Source: CAYUNW01 sp964446235 (GTDB lineage: Bacteria > Patescibacteriota > Microgenomatia > 2-02-FULL-39-11). From it: 64,000 nt of DNA. Below the pieces are notes generated by a model. It saw nothing but the letters and a program-made list of their open reading frames with translations, was not told where the DNA came from and did no database searches. A program made the translations under genes and the position numbers. Positions 52,520 through 61,452 of the stretch are shown piece by piece; position 1 is the first letter of the stretch; the number at the start of each line of letters is the position of its first letter. The stretch covers positions 1-64,000 of the forward strand of contig CAYUNW010000005.1 of assembly GCA_964446235.1 (NCBI GenBank). Reading direction: 5' to 3'.

Positions 52520-53356
52520 TCAACTTATGCTCCACTGTTTAATTGCTTTTTCATATGTGGCTGGATTTGCAATATCTACCCATTTACCGGCAAATATAAA
52601 ACCTGATAGTCTGCCTTCTTTAGCCAAACCTCCGAATAAATCTTCCAAAAAAGACGGGGTTTGAGCAGGTAGTAATTTAAAAATTTCTTTATCCACAACA
52701 TATATCCCGCTATTTACAAGTTGTGATATGTGACTGCCTTTGCGCGGTTTTTCGATAAATTTTTTTATTTTTGTCCCGTGCAAGATAACTTCACCAAAGC
52801 TTGACGGATCTAAAACACTGGTTAGGGCAATTGTCATCAGTCTATTAGTGTCGTTATGAAAAGAAATTAAATCGGATAAGTTCATATCGGTCAGAATATC
52901 CCCATGAAGCACCAAAAAAGCGTCGGAGTTGATATGTTTTTTTGCCAATAATAATGCTCCTGCCGTTCCTTGTTCATTTTCTTCCTGAACATAGGTAATT
53001 TTTACCCCAAATTTTTTTCCGTCCTGAAAATGTTCCCTAATTTTGTTTCCTAAGTGTCCAAGAGAAATTATAATATCCCGTACTTCGTATTTTTTTAAAA
53101 GCTCAATTATATATTCCAATATAGGTTTACCTCCGACCGGAAACAATCCTTTAGGCATCTCGTAGGTGAAGGGACGCATATTCAAGCCCTTGCCTCCAGC
53201 CAAAATAACAGCCTGAGATATCTTGGCTACCAAACTTTTATTCAGTAAAAATTCTATCGCATGTGAACGGTTTCTGATTTTACTGCCGTCTATGAATTTA
53301 TCAACTAATTTCAGGACGTTTTTATCAAGAGTAATTGTCAATCTTTCTCTATCCAT
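52520..53356 (-). CDS. RHH DNA-binding domain fused to sugar-nucleotidyltransferase
   Basis: 278 residues. The N-terminal 45 (RLTITLDKNVLKLVDKFIDGSKIRNRSHAIEFLLNKSL) read as a ribbon-helix-helix unit like CopG. The rest is an NTP_transferase domain: AVILAGGKGLNMRPFTYEMPKGLFPVGGKPILEYI, LVLHGDILTDMN and the final VDIANPATYEKAIK. The catalytic part resembles mannose-1-phosphate guanylyltransferase/glucose-1-phosphate thymidylyltransferase. It would supply a nucleotide sugar, and the RHH part may dimerise or regulate. It closes the operon, 24 nt after uppS. Confidence 0.85.
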   Translation of the reverse strand: MDRERLTITLDKNVLKLVDKFIDGSKIRNRSHAIEFLLNKSLVAKISQAVILAGGKGLNMRPFTYEMPKGLFPVGGKPILEYIIELLKKYEVRDIIISLGHLGNKIREHFQDGKKFGVKITYVQEENEQGTAGALLLAKKHINSDAFLVLHGDILTDMNLSDLISFHNDTNRLMTIALTSVLDPSSFGEVILHGTKIKKFIEKPRKGSHISQLVNSGIYVVDKEIFKLLPAQTPSFLEDLFGGLAKEGRLSGFIFAGKWVDIANPATYEKAIKQWSIS

Positions 53357-53380
53357 ATTATTTGAAATTATAACAAATAC

Positions 53381-54076
53381 TTATTTGCCGTATCTTCTTT
53401 TTCTGTTTTGATAATCAATTACTGCTTTTTTGAATTCAAAAGGTGAAAAATCCGGCCATAAAATATCTGTAAAATACAACTCAGCATATTCCATCTGCCA
53501 CAATAAAAATCCGGACATCCTCATGACTCCACCCGTTCTGATTATCAAATCGGGATCCGGCTGGCCGTTGGTGTCAAGATATTTTTCAAATATTTCTTTT
53601 GTGATCTCTTTTTCGTCTTTTCCAAAATGTTTTACCTTTAATATTTTATTTACCGCCCTGATAATTTCATCTCTTCCACCGTAACTTAAAGCAAAATTTA
53701 CGGTTATTTTTTTGTTATTTTTGGTATCTTCCATCCATTTGACTGTCTTTTCCTGTATATCCTGGGGGAACATTTTTAAATTACCAATTATTTTTATCTT
53801 GATGTTTTTTTTATGAAATGTTTTGATTTTTTTATCCAGGTTATGTCTGTATAAATTCATTAAAAAATTTACTTCATCTTTTTTCCTATCCCAATTTTCT
53901 GTAGAAAAAGCCCAAAATGTCAGATATTTTATTCCCATCTCAATAGCCTGATCGATAACCGGTTCAATTCCCTCTTCGCCTTTTTTGTGACCAATAAACG
54001 TAGGCAGTTTTTTCTGTTTTGCCCAACGGCGGTTACCATCCATGATTAAAGCAACGTGAGTCGGTATTTTTTCCAT
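53381..54076 (-). CDS. uppS: isoprenyl (undecaprenyl) diphosphate synthase UppS
   Basis: 231 residues. THVALIMDGNRRWAKQKKLPTFIGHKKGEE (Asp13 at the pyrophosphate site), LTFWAFSTENWDRKK, FALSYGGRDEIIRAVN and LWPDFSPFEFKKAVIDYQNRKRRYG are the family signatures. It elongates farnesyl-PP with isopentenyl-PP to the C55 carrier. The usual RTSGEQRLSNFLLWQ reads RTGGVMRMSGFLLWQ, a conservative variant. It starts 1 nt after the decarboxylase gene. Confidence 0.96.
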   Translation of the reverse strand: MEKIPTHVALIMDGNRRWAKQKKLPTFIGHKKGEEGIEPVIDQAIEMGIKYLTFWAFSTENWDRKKDEVNFLMNLYRHNLDKKIKTFHKKNIKIKIIGNLKMFPQDIQEKTVKWMEDTKNNKKITVNFALSYGGRDEIIRAVNKILKVKHFGKDEKEITKEIFEKYLDTNGQPDPDLIIRTGGVMRMSGFLLWQMEYAELYFTDILWPDFSPFEFKKAVIDYQNRKRRYGK

Positions 54077-54077
54077 A

Positions 54078-55058
54078 TTAAAAATTATGCTTGTCTATAA
54101 TCCTGGCCCCATTACAAGGCTTGTTTGAAATAATTCTAATTACATAATTTTCTTTTTGCAATAAATTCAAAAGTTGCGATTCGTCTTTTTTACGGCATAA
54201 TAAATGTAAGTCATGGCCGGTATTAATGGTAAAATACACTTCCAAACCGATACTTCTAAAATCTCTTACTTTCTGCATAAGTTTTAAAGTAGGCGGTAAT
54301 AAATAAATCGGCGTGTCGCTTTGAGTCATGATGACCGCGTGTAACTCCATCGCCTCATTTTCGATTAACTGTCCGAATTTCGTAAAATTTTTTTCTTGAA
54401 GATATTTTTTAATTTGGAATATTTTTTTACTGATCTGACTTATCCTTTGCCGATAAAAAACGCTTGTTTGGGCTAATTTCATACTGTAAGATGTCGGTGT
54501 ATATTTTTTTATATTACTCAAAACAGCCACCACATCGATAATATCCCAATAATCCTTCGGATATAATGAAATAGCATAACTGTCATCGGATTGGCTGCCT
54601 TTTTTCCATTCAACAAAGCCATCGGGGATGGATCTGCAAGCGGATCCGGAAGCAAGCCTGGCCAATATCGATAATTCTTTTTCTTTTAAATTAAGTCCGG
54701 CTGCTTTGGTTGCTGCCAAGGTTAATGCAGCAAAACCTGACGCTGATGAGGATAATCCGCTTGAGGAGGGAAAATTATTGATACTGACAACCTTAGCTTT
54801 TACCGATATTTTTGCCAAATCTCTTATCCTGTCTAAATGCATTACTACCCTCTGCTTTTCTCTATCAATCGCTTCTGTGCCATTAATAATAATATTATCC
54901 TTAAGATATTTATTTGAAAACTCTAAAGTAGTAACAGTTTTTAAGTTATCTAAATTCATGGATATGCTGGAATTTGCCGGAATTCTTTGATCTGCATTTA
55001 CCAATCCCCAATATTTGATAAAGGCTATATTTGACGGAGCTTGAGCTGTAACTTTCAT
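54078..55058 (-). CDS. mvaD: diphosphomevalonate decarboxylase-like protein with an Asp to Asn change
   Basis: 326 residues. APSNIAFIKYWGLVNADQRIPANSSISMNL and NFPSSSGLSSSASGFAALTL ... SGSACRSIPDGFVEWKKGSQSDDSYA are MVD signatures, with the conserved Lys (IKYWG) and Arg (ACRS) of the active site. The segment that normally reads DAGPN (bearing the catalytic Asp) is INTGHD here, so Asp is replaced by Asn. The protein may use another base, work as a kinase only, or act on a different phosphate ester. It overlaps the phosphomevalonate kinase gene by 4 nt. Confidence 0.85.
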   Translation of the reverse strand: MKVTAQAPSNIAFIKYWGLVNADQRIPANSSISMNLDNLKTVTTLEFSNKYLKDNIIINGTEAIDREKQRVVMHLDRIRDLAKISVKAKVVSINNFPSSSGLSSSASGFAALTLAATKAAGLNLKEKELSILARLASGSACRSIPDGFVEWKKGSQSDDSYAISLYPKDYWDIIDVVAVLSNIKKYTPTSYSMKLAQTSVFYRQRISQISKKIFQIKKYLQEKNFTKFGQLIENEAMELHAVIMTQSDTPIYLLPPTLKLMQKVRDFRSIGLEVYFTINTGHDLHLLCRKKDESQLLNLLQKENYVIRIISNKPCNGARIIDKHNF

Positions 55059-55984
55059 ATTTCTTCAACTCCTTTTGTCACACCTAGGCTACATTTGATT
55101 ATTTCTCCACCCATATTTTGAATTTTTTTGTAAAAATCCGGAGGAAGATGCTTTTTTAAGACCAAAAGACAATCACCGCCACCTGCACCGGAAATTTTTA
55201 CAGATTTCATACCGTTTTTTTTGATGAAGTCTAGAAATCTATCAACTTTATCATCAGAAATACCGATTCCATCCAGGATCTTTTGATTTTCTTCCATAAT
55301 ATCAGCCAGTCTTTCCCACTCATGTTCTTTTATGATTATATTTGCTTTTATTACCAACTCATTTATTTTTGTAAACATATTATTTAATTTATCCGGATTT
55401 TTTTTGAAATTTTCGGATACCCTTTCTATCATCAATCGGGTGTTACCTTTTTTGCCGGTATAGATAACTAAAATAGGTAGAGGTTTACGACATATAACTT
55501 GATGTTTTTTTGTTTTTCCATCAAATAAAAGGGTATACCCATAAATTGCAGAAGCGATATCAAATCCCGAAGAAATACCTTGTGATAAACGCACCGCATT
55601 AAATGACAGTTTGAATATTTCCTTATCTTTTAAATTCAAATCATAAAGTTTGCTGACAGCCTTAAAAAAAGCCACCACTACCGCAGATGAAGATCCAAGT
55701 CCGTAATTACCCAATTCTGAATTTGTGGAAACAATAAATTTATCTTTCACCTGGTATTTTCTTCGGAAAATCTGGATGGAATTTATCAAAAAATTATTGT
55801 CTTTAACATCACCAGTTTCAAAAATATCTACATTTGAACTGTTAATTTTCAAAGTTATATATAAATATTTATCGATGCTACTTACAATACAAGCCGTGCC
55901 ATAGACAACCGCGTGTTCACCTAAAATCATTAGTTTACCCGGACATTTAACTTTTACAGACTGTGTTTTATCTTCAGTTTTCAT
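55055..55984 (-). CDS. mvaK2: phosphomevalonate kinase-like GHMP kinase
   Basis: 309 residues of the GHMP fold: VKCPGKLMILGEHAVVYGTACIV, YGLGSSSAVVVAFFKAV (nucleotide loop), QGISSGFDIASAIYGYTLLF and VKISGAGGGDCLLVL. The SGFDIAS-x-IYG segment favours phosphomevalonate kinase over mevalonate kinase. It would phosphorylate mevalonate-5-phosphate, but the exact substrate depends on the unusual decarboxylase beside it. It overlaps the mevalonate kinase gene by 11 nt. Confidence 0.8.
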   Translation of the reverse strand: MKTEDKTQSVKVKCPGKLMILGEHAVVYGTACIVSSIDKYLYITLKINSSNVDIFETGDVKDNNFLINSIQIFRRKYQVKDKFIVSTNSELGNYGLGSSSAVVVAFFKAVSKLYDLNLKDKEIFKLSFNAVRLSQGISSGFDIASAIYGYTLLFDGKTKKHQVICRKPLPILVIYTGKKGNTRLMIERVSENFKKNPDKLNNMFTKINELVIKANIIIKEHEWERLADIMEENQKILDGIGISDDKVDRFLDFIKKNGMKSVKISGAGGGDCLLVLKKHLPPDFYKKIQNMGGEIIKCSLGVTKGVEEI

Positions 55985-56960
55985 TTTTTTCCTCCAGTCT
56001 TATACCTTCTCCTGCTAATTCCGTTTGAAAATAAGAGTATTTTTTTAATTTCATAAATTCAACCAGTTTTCTGAAATCCTGATGATAACACAGTATCATT
56101 CCGCTTCCGCTTTTTATACCTCCAGCTCCACATACTTTTGCCGCACCGCCGATTTTTTCGATATTTTTGATAATTTCTAACGCCTTTTTCCCTACTACTT
56201 GAAGTTTTTCTAAATTTCTTTCCCCTTTTATCAGACACTTTTTAAAAACAAACATATCATCTTTTTTTAAGGAAAGAAGAATTTTTTTTACCAATTCTTC
56301 CTGATCTTGAAGTATTTTTTGAAAATCCGATCTATCTGACAATTTCGTCACTCTAACTACCATTTCTTTTGTAGACTCTGAAGGCCTTCCGCTATCCGCT
56401 AAAATCACCTTTGGCAAGGAATAGAATCGAGTGGGTAAATTCCAAATAGAGCGTAAAAATTCAAATTCTTTCCTATACCAAACAAGACCGCCAAAAACAA
56501 CAGTCGAATTATCAGCACCCGACGGATTTCCATGAATTTGTTTTTCTACTTTATAAGTGATTTCATTTATAAACTGAGGATTCCAGATATTTTTAAAAAC
56601 TTTAACCAAACCAGCCAACACTGCGGCAGCGCAGGCAGCCGAGGAACCTAATCCGCTACCGATAGGCAAATCTGAAGTAATATTGATTTTAATGGATGAT
56701 AAATCAGTACCTTTGAAATTTTGTACAAAAATTTTTAACGATTCCCTTACCACCTTACTATGAGTTTCAAATTGAATTTTCTTCTCACTTTTTTGTAATT
56801 TCTCAACAGTAACATATAACCTTTTATCTATAGAAGCCAACAAAGCCGGCTTGCCGTAAACAGCGACATGCTCACCTAATAAAAATATTTTGCCGGGCGT
56901 AGAAACGGTTACTTTATTATAATGACCGGATTTAATTAAACGGTCTGCATTTGATACCAT
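55974..56960 (-). CDS. mvaK1: mevalonate kinase
   Basis: 328 residues from ATG 56960; a longer frame to 57017 overlaps the upstream gene more. VTVSTPGKIFLLGEHVAVYGKPALL, PIGSGLGSSAACAAAVLAGL, and VEKQIHGNPSGADNSTVVFGG with the catalytic Asp in the GADN segment are diagnostic. KVCGAGGIKSGSGMIL forms GHMP motif 3. It makes mevalonate-5-phosphate. It overlaps the DUF35-like gene by 29 nt, consistent with translational coupling. Confidence 0.92.
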   Translation of the reverse strand: MVSNADRLIKSGHYNKVTVSTPGKIFLLGEHVAVYGKPALLASIDKRLYVTVEKLQKSEKKIQFETHSKVVRESLKIFVQNFKGTDLSSIKINITSDLPIGSGLGSSAACAAAVLAGLVKVFKNIWNPQFINEITYKVEKQIHGNPSGADNSTVVFGGLVWYRKEFEFLRSIWNLPTRFYSLPKVILADSGRPSESTKEMVVRVTKLSDRSDFQKILQDQEELVKKILLSLKKDDMFVFKKCLIKGERNLEKLQVVGKKALEIIKNIEKIGGAAKVCGAGGIKSGSGMILCYHQDFRKLVEFMKLKKYSYFQTELAGEGIRLEEKNEN

Positions 56961-57234
56961 AAGGTATGACGCTTTCCTTCGAGGCTTGTCTGGTTTTGCG
57001 TAAAATTGTAACAACATTATTTCCTGATTTTAAATCTGACGACTGCCAATTAACCAATTGAGATACTATTTTCTTGCCATTATCAAGCTTAACTACGGCA
57101 ACAATATAGGGAGCCTGTGATTCAAAACCGGAAGGAGGGACATGAATTTTTGTCCAGGATATAATTTTCCCTTTCCTGTTTAATAACATCCTGATTTTTT
57201 TCTGATTACGCCATATTTTTACCGGTGACATCAT
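56932..57234 (-). CDS. DUF35-like OB-fold protein lacking the zinc ribbon
   Basis: 100 residues from ATG 57234 (or 57231). SPVKIWRNQKKIRMLLNRKGKIISWTKIHVPPSGFESQAPYIVAVVKLDNGKKIVSQLVNW matches the OB part of DUF35 proteins, which in archaea bridge acetoacetyl-CoA thiolase and HMG-CoA synthase. The usual N-terminal rubredoxin-like zinc ribbon (two C-x2-C) is absent. Its place between the thiolase and the kinases makes the same partner role likely here. Confidence 0.75.
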   Translation of the reverse strand: MMSPVKIWRNQKKIRMLLNRKGKIISWTKIHVPPSGFESQAPYIVAVVKLDNGKKIVSQLVNWQSSDLKSGNNVVTILRKTRQASKESVIPYGIKCRPFN

Positions 57235-57244
57235 ATTATTTTTT

Positions 57245-58390
57245 TTAATTTTGTAATATATGAACAACCGCCGTTCCGCCACTACCGCCGACATTATGTG
57301 TTAAACCAACTTTGGCTTTTTCCACCTGCTTTTTCCCGGCAGTGCCTTTCAACTGCTGATATATTTCAACCAACTGTTTAACACCTGTTGCTCCTACCGG
57401 ATGACCACATGCTTTCAGTCCTCCGGAAGTATTGACAATCGGTCCTTTCCCACCTAATCTTGTTTCTCCTTTATTTATCCTGATAACAGCTTCTCCTTTG
57501 ACATAAAAACCTAAATCCTCCATTGCCAATATCTCGGCAATTGTGAAACAATCATGTACTTCAGCAACATCTATGTTTTGCGGAGAAACACCCGCCTGTT
57601 TATAGGCAAATTTAGAAGCTTCAACAGTAGATTTTAAACTCAATAAGCTTTCCCTTTCGGCAAGACCTAAAGAATCAGTCGCAGTCTTGGAAGCCTTTAT
57701 AAATACATTTCTACCTCTTTTGTTCAATTTTGATGAGATTATTAATGCCGCTGCTCCGTCACTTATAGGTGAACAATCCAAAAGTTTCAATGGAGAAGCA
57801 ATTAACGGACTTTTCATAACCTGTTCAATAGTAATCTGAAAAGGAAAATGGGCATTGCTGTTTAACGACGCATGAAAATGGTTTTTAACCGCAACTGCCG
57901 CCAAATCAGTTTCTTTTGTGGAATATTTTTCCATATGGGCTCTGGCTAATATGGCATATAGAGCCGGAAATGTTGCACCGGCTTCACGCTCAGGATCAGA
58001 ACCTGCACCCATTAAGGCATTGGCTACTTCTTCAGGTTTGTGATCGGTCATTTTCTCAAGTCCCAATACTAATACTGTTTCATACATACCTGACAACACA
58101 GCCATATAAGCTGCATGAACAGCCAAACCACCGGAAGCACAAGCGCCTTCTACTTTCATTGAAGAAATATTCTTAAATCCCAATTCTTCGGTATAAAAAC
58201 TGCCTAAATGATCTTGACCGCCAAGCGAAGAAGATAGCATATTCCCGACAAATATTGCTTGGATTTCTTGCTTATCAAGATCGGCATCACTAATAGCACT
58301 TTTAACTGCAGCTTTTGCCAGATCCCTAGGCGAAACATCCCATAATTCACCAAATTTTGTAGTTGCAGCGCCTTTTATTACTATATTCAT
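57245..58390 (-). CDS. archaeal-type acetyl-CoA C-acetyltransferase (thiolase)
   Basis: 381 residues. VEGACASGGLAV (catalytic Cys84), EVHDCFTIAEILAMEDLGF, and the end NTSGGLKACGHPVGATGVKQLVEIY ... THNVGGSGGTAVVHIL fit the archaeal/SCP2-like thiolase group rather than the canonical bacterial AtoB. It condenses two acetyl-CoA to acetoacetyl-CoA. In archaea it forms a complex with HMG-CoA synthase and DUF35, and here the three genes are adjacent (synthase 3 nt upstream). Confidence 0.93.
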   Translation of the reverse strand: MNIVIKGAATTKFGELWDVSPRDLAKAAVKSAISDADLDKQEIQAIFVGNMLSSSLGGQDHLGSFYTEELGFKNISSMKVEGACASGGLAVHAAYMAVLSGMYETVLVLGLEKMTDHKPEEVANALMGAGSDPEREAGATFPALYAILARAHMEKYSTKETDLAAVAVKNHFHASLNSNAHFPFQITIEQVMKSPLIASPLKLLDCSPISDGAAALIISSKLNKRGRNVFIKASKTATDSLGLAERESLLSLKSTVEASKFAYKQAGVSPQNIDVAEVHDCFTIAEILAMEDLGFYVKGEAVIRINKGETRLGGKGPIVNTSGGLKACGHPVGATGVKQLVEIYQQLKGTAGKKQVEKAKVGLTHNVGGSGGTAVVHILQN

Positions 58391-58393
58391 AAA

Positions 58394-59431
58394 TCAAATT
58401 TTTTGGGTAAACTTGAGATAATCGACGTAAGAAATATATGTTTTTTTGTCAATGAAATTTTTTACGGTATTTTCTTTTCTGGGAAATTTTTCGATATTTT
58501 CAGTTACTTTTAATATAAAAGCGTCCGATCCAGCTCCTGAACCATAAGAGACCACCAGAATTTTCTGATCCTTTTTAGCAATATCAAGCACGGCAGACAA
58601 TCCTAAAAATGTTGAGGCCGTATAAGGATTACCTATATTGTCAACTATAAGAGATGTTTCCTGTTGTTTACTGCTAAATCCCAGCCTTTTAGCTGCTTCT
58701 CTAGGAAATTTACCATTTGGCATATGAAATACACAATAATCAAAATCTTGAGCTGAAAGGGAATTTTGAGATAAGATTTTTTTTGCACTTGCCAGTACAT
58801 GGGCAAAATAAGCCGGCTCACCGGAAAAACGTCCGCCGTGGCTTGGAAATCTGACACCATCACGACGCCAAAAATCAGGTGTATCTGAAGTAAAAGACGC
58901 AAAATCAACTATTTCGGCAATAATCTTGCTTTTGTCTTCGGAAATGATAAATGCAGCCGAAGCGCTGGATGCCGTGTATTCCAAAATATCATGAGGTTTG
59001 GCTTGAGCACAATCCGATCCAACCACAAGACCGGTTTTAATTTTGCCGCTTTTAACCATTGAAACTAACAATATCATACCTCCGGTTGCCGCTTTACAGG
59101 CAAATTCCATATCGCTGGCAAAATAATCATTACCTATCCCTAAAAACTCAGCTACGATTGTTGAAGTGGGATTAACTGCATAAGGATGGCTTTCTGAACC
59201 GATTAAGACTGATTGGATACTGATCGGATCAAGCCTAATTCTTTCAATAGCATTAATTGCCGCTTCGTAAGCAAGTGTTACCGCATCCTCATCAAAATAA
59301 GCGATTGATTTTTCCCCAACTCCCAAGGCTTTTTGGATATTTTCGCTTTTCTTACCCCAAATTTGGGCAATATCATCCGTTTTCAGTCTGAACTCAGGTA
59401 TATATACACCGTAACTTGATATGCCAACCAT
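58394..59431 (-). CDS. mvaS: HMG-CoA synthase, archaeal-type
   Basis: 345 residues from ATG 59431 (MVGISSYGVYIPEFRLKTDDIAQIWG); a longer frame to 59518 overlaps the reductase. Catalytic residues are visible: Glu80 (SESHPYAVN), Cys112 (EFACKAATGG) and His236 (FHMPNGKFPREAAKRLGF). It condenses acetoacetyl-CoA with acetyl-CoA. The short length and sequence style match the archaeal synthase. Its start codon shares one base with the stop of the reductase gene upstream. Confidence 0.95.
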   Translation of the reverse strand: MVGISSYGVYIPEFRLKTDDIAQIWGKKSENIQKALGVGEKSIAYFDEDAVTLAYEAAINAIERIRLDPISIQSVLIGSESHPYAVNPTSTIVAEFLGIGNDYFASDMEFACKAATGGMILLVSMVKSGKIKTGLVVGSDCAQAKPHDILEYTASSASAAFIISEDKSKIIAEIVDFASFTSDTPDFWRRDGVRFPSHGGRFSGEPAYFAHVLASAKKILSQNSLSAQDFDYCVFHMPNGKFPREAAKRLGFSSKQQETSLIVDNIGNPYTASTFLGLSAVLDIAKKDQKILVVSYGSGAGSDAFILKVTENIEKFPRKENTVKNFIDKKTYISYVDYLKFTQKI

Positions 59432-60585
59432 TATTTTTTCTCTCCTCTGGCCAGTTTTTGGTGTGCAGCAGCAAGCGAGCCTTCTGATATAGAAGCCAAA
59501 AGCGATAATTCTCCGCAAAGTACTGAAGCCGCAATTATTTCAGAAAGCTTAGCCGCATTTTGACCGCTATTTCCACCCTTTATCCCTAGAAGTTCGAGGG
59601 CGCTTTTTTGCGCTTCCAATCCTGTTCCACCTCCAACCGTACCAACAATTAAAGACGGTAGATTTATGGATATATATAAATCCCCGTTTATATCATTGGT
59701 CGTAGTAATACCCATGCTTCCTTCAACCGTGTGAGCCAGATCCTGACCGCAAGCGATAAAGAAAGCGGCAATGATATTTGCATAATGCGCATTAAAACCT
59801 AGTGAACCCGATATTATAGAACCCAACAAACATTTATCTTGTGTTACCTTATGAAACTTTTCTGCCTGTATTTTGAGGACTTTCTTTAAGATATCTTTTT
59901 TAACTACCGCTTCAGCCCACACCTCTCTACCCCTTCCCATAATAAAATTTAACCATGCAGGTTTTTTATCAATATCAAAATTCCCCGCCACCGCAACGTT
60001 TTTTAGTTTCAATTGAGAATTAATAAAATCAACGATCTTGGAAACTGCAATAGTCACCATATTCATACCCATTGCATCCTGACTGTCAAAAGAAAACCTG
60101 ACATATATATGCCTGCCGACTATCTTGACATGATAATTTAATAATTCAAGATGAGTGGAAGTTGATTTGCTAATACTTTTAATTTTTGGGCAATTTTGAT
60201 CAAGCCAAATTTTAAATGCCACCGCCTGGGACAAATCTTCTACTTCAAACATTGCAGACCTAGTGATACCGTGAAATTTGGTATATACATTAACGCCGCC
60301 CGACAAGTAAGTTGCTTTTGCACCTCTATTGACGCTTGCTACCAAAGCTCCTTCAGTTGTTGCCAGAGGCAAGAAGAAGTCACCCTGAGCGTATTTACCG
60401 TTTATTTTCACAGGACCCGCAATCCCCAGTGGAATCTGCGTAGCCCCTATCATATTTTCGCAATTTCTATATTGAGCTTTATCCAAATTTTTAGGATATA
60501 CTCCTAAAACTGACAAGTCTACTCCTGTATTTTCCTCTATTAACTTTCTTCTGTCTGATATCGAATTGATATTTCTTAACTTCAT
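59431..60585 (-). CDS. mvaA: HMG-CoA reductase, class I
   Basis: 384 residues. ENMIGATQIPLGIAGPVKINGKYAQGDFFLPLATTEGALVASVNRG (catalytic Glu79), FDSQDAMGMNMVTIA, DIDKKPAWLNFIMGRGREVWAEA (Lys), GQDLAHTVEGS (Asp) and the late EGSLAAAHQKLARG (His) are all present. The class I pattern DAMGMN and VGGGTGLEAQ indicates an NADPH-type enzyme making mevalonate. First biosynthetic gene of the operon, 3 nt after the membrane protein gene. Confidence 0.97.
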   Translation of the reverse strand: MKLRNINSISDRRKLIEENTGVDLSVLGVYPKNLDKAQYRNCENMIGATQIPLGIAGPVKINGKYAQGDFFLPLATTEGALVASVNRGAKATYLSGGVNVYTKFHGITRSAMFEVEDLSQAVAFKIWLDQNCPKIKSISKSTSTHLELLNYHVKIVGRHIYVRFSFDSQDAMGMNMVTIAVSKIVDFINSQLKLKNVAVAGNFDIDKKPAWLNFIMGRGREVWAEAVVKKDILKKVLKIQAEKFHKVTQDKCLLGSIISGSLGFNAHYANIIAAFFIACGQDLAHTVEGSMGITTTNDINGDLYISINLPSLIVGTVGGGTGLEAQKSALELLGIKGGNSGQNAAKLSEIIAASVLCGELSLLASISEGSLAAAHQKLARGEKK

Positions 60586-60588
60586 AGA

Positions 60589-61215
60589 TTAGATAAACGG
60601 GACTTTAAAAATCCCAAACCAATACATTGTAAGAATATAAATTGCCAGAAAAGGTGTCATAAATAATGTCACAGTAATAAACATATTCAAAGATGCTTTT
60701 AAACTAAAACGTACTGTCAAATAATAAAGTATCAGTTTCCAGAAAAAAGCAAACATGGAAAAAGACAAAAAAACCAAACTGTAGGCTTTACCTAAAAAAC
60801 TGGTACTTCTCGGCGGGGGTAATATCAGATACATAAATGAAGTGATATAAAACCATAAAAGCGTCGGTAATAATGTATAGGACCATAATAAAATTAAGGT
60901 TCTGGTAACGATATTTTTTTTAAATATCAAAAACGAGGATATCTTTATCAAAAATACGACTCCAAAAAATCCAAGTAAAAATGACAGGATCAAAACATTA
61001 AATTTTACAGTAAGTATATAAGGATTAAAAAACCCCAACCTGATAATGCTTGATATTAAAAAATAGACAAAAACCAGCAAATATATATAAATTATCTGCC
61101 AGTAATCCTTATCTATTTTTGTCAGTTGTCTATAGGTAATATAAGGATTACTGATACAACCGTATGTATTTTTTAAAAAAAGAAAGAAAAAACGGATTAA
61201 TCTGATGGTTGACAT
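60589..61215 (-). CDS. Yip1-like polytopic membrane protein
   Basis: 208 residues with five to six hydrophobic helices (about residues 42-58, 70-92, 108-130, 148-166, 174-196). The overall pattern resembles Yip1-domain proteins. Its location between the small membrane protein and HMG-CoA reductase (6 nt and 3 nt spacing) shows it belongs to the operon. No direct enzymatic role is evident; a membrane-organising or regulatory role is possible. Confidence 0.6.
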   Translation of the reverse strand: MSTIRLIRFFFLFLKNTYGCISNPYITYRQLTKIDKDYWQIIYIYLLVFVYFLISSIIRLGFFNPYILTVKFNVLILSFLLGFFGVVFLIKISSFLIFKKNIVTRTLILLWSYTLLPTLLWFYITSFMYLILPPPRSTSFLGKAYSLVFLSFSMFAFFWKLILYYLTVRFSLKASLNMFITVTLFMTPFLAIYILTMYWFGIFKVPFI

Positions 61216-61221
61216 AAATAT

Positions 61222-61452
61222 TTAAAAACCAAACTGAATCAATGAAACCACTCTAGTAATATAGGTACCAAGAAAAAGGTAAAACAAAACCGTTAAACCC
61301 AATGACAACACAACAACCAATTGCCAGGAATGCTGTTTGAAAATTCCCGACAGAAAACGGTAATGCGGAGTAAAAATTCCTGATTTCTGCGGCGGAATGA
61401 TTGCCGCTTCATTCATCCTCTCCAATAATTCCCGATATAATTGGTCTTTCAT
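61222..61452 (-). CDS. small single-pass membrane protein, possible anti-sigma factor
   Basis: 76 residues. A cytoplasmic helical segment (MKDQLYRELLERMNEAAIIPPQ) and one membrane helix (about residues 44-63) resemble the layout of small anti-sigma factors. The gene overlaps the sigma factor gene by 4 nt (ATGA), which favours stoichiometric expression. No zinc-binding HxxxCxxC is present, so it would be an atypical anti-sigma. Inference from position only. Confidence 0.5.
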   Translation of the reverse strand: MKDQLYRELLERMNEAAIIPPQKSGIFTPHYRFLSGIFKQHSWQLVVVLSLGLTVLFYLFLGTYITRVVSLIQFGF

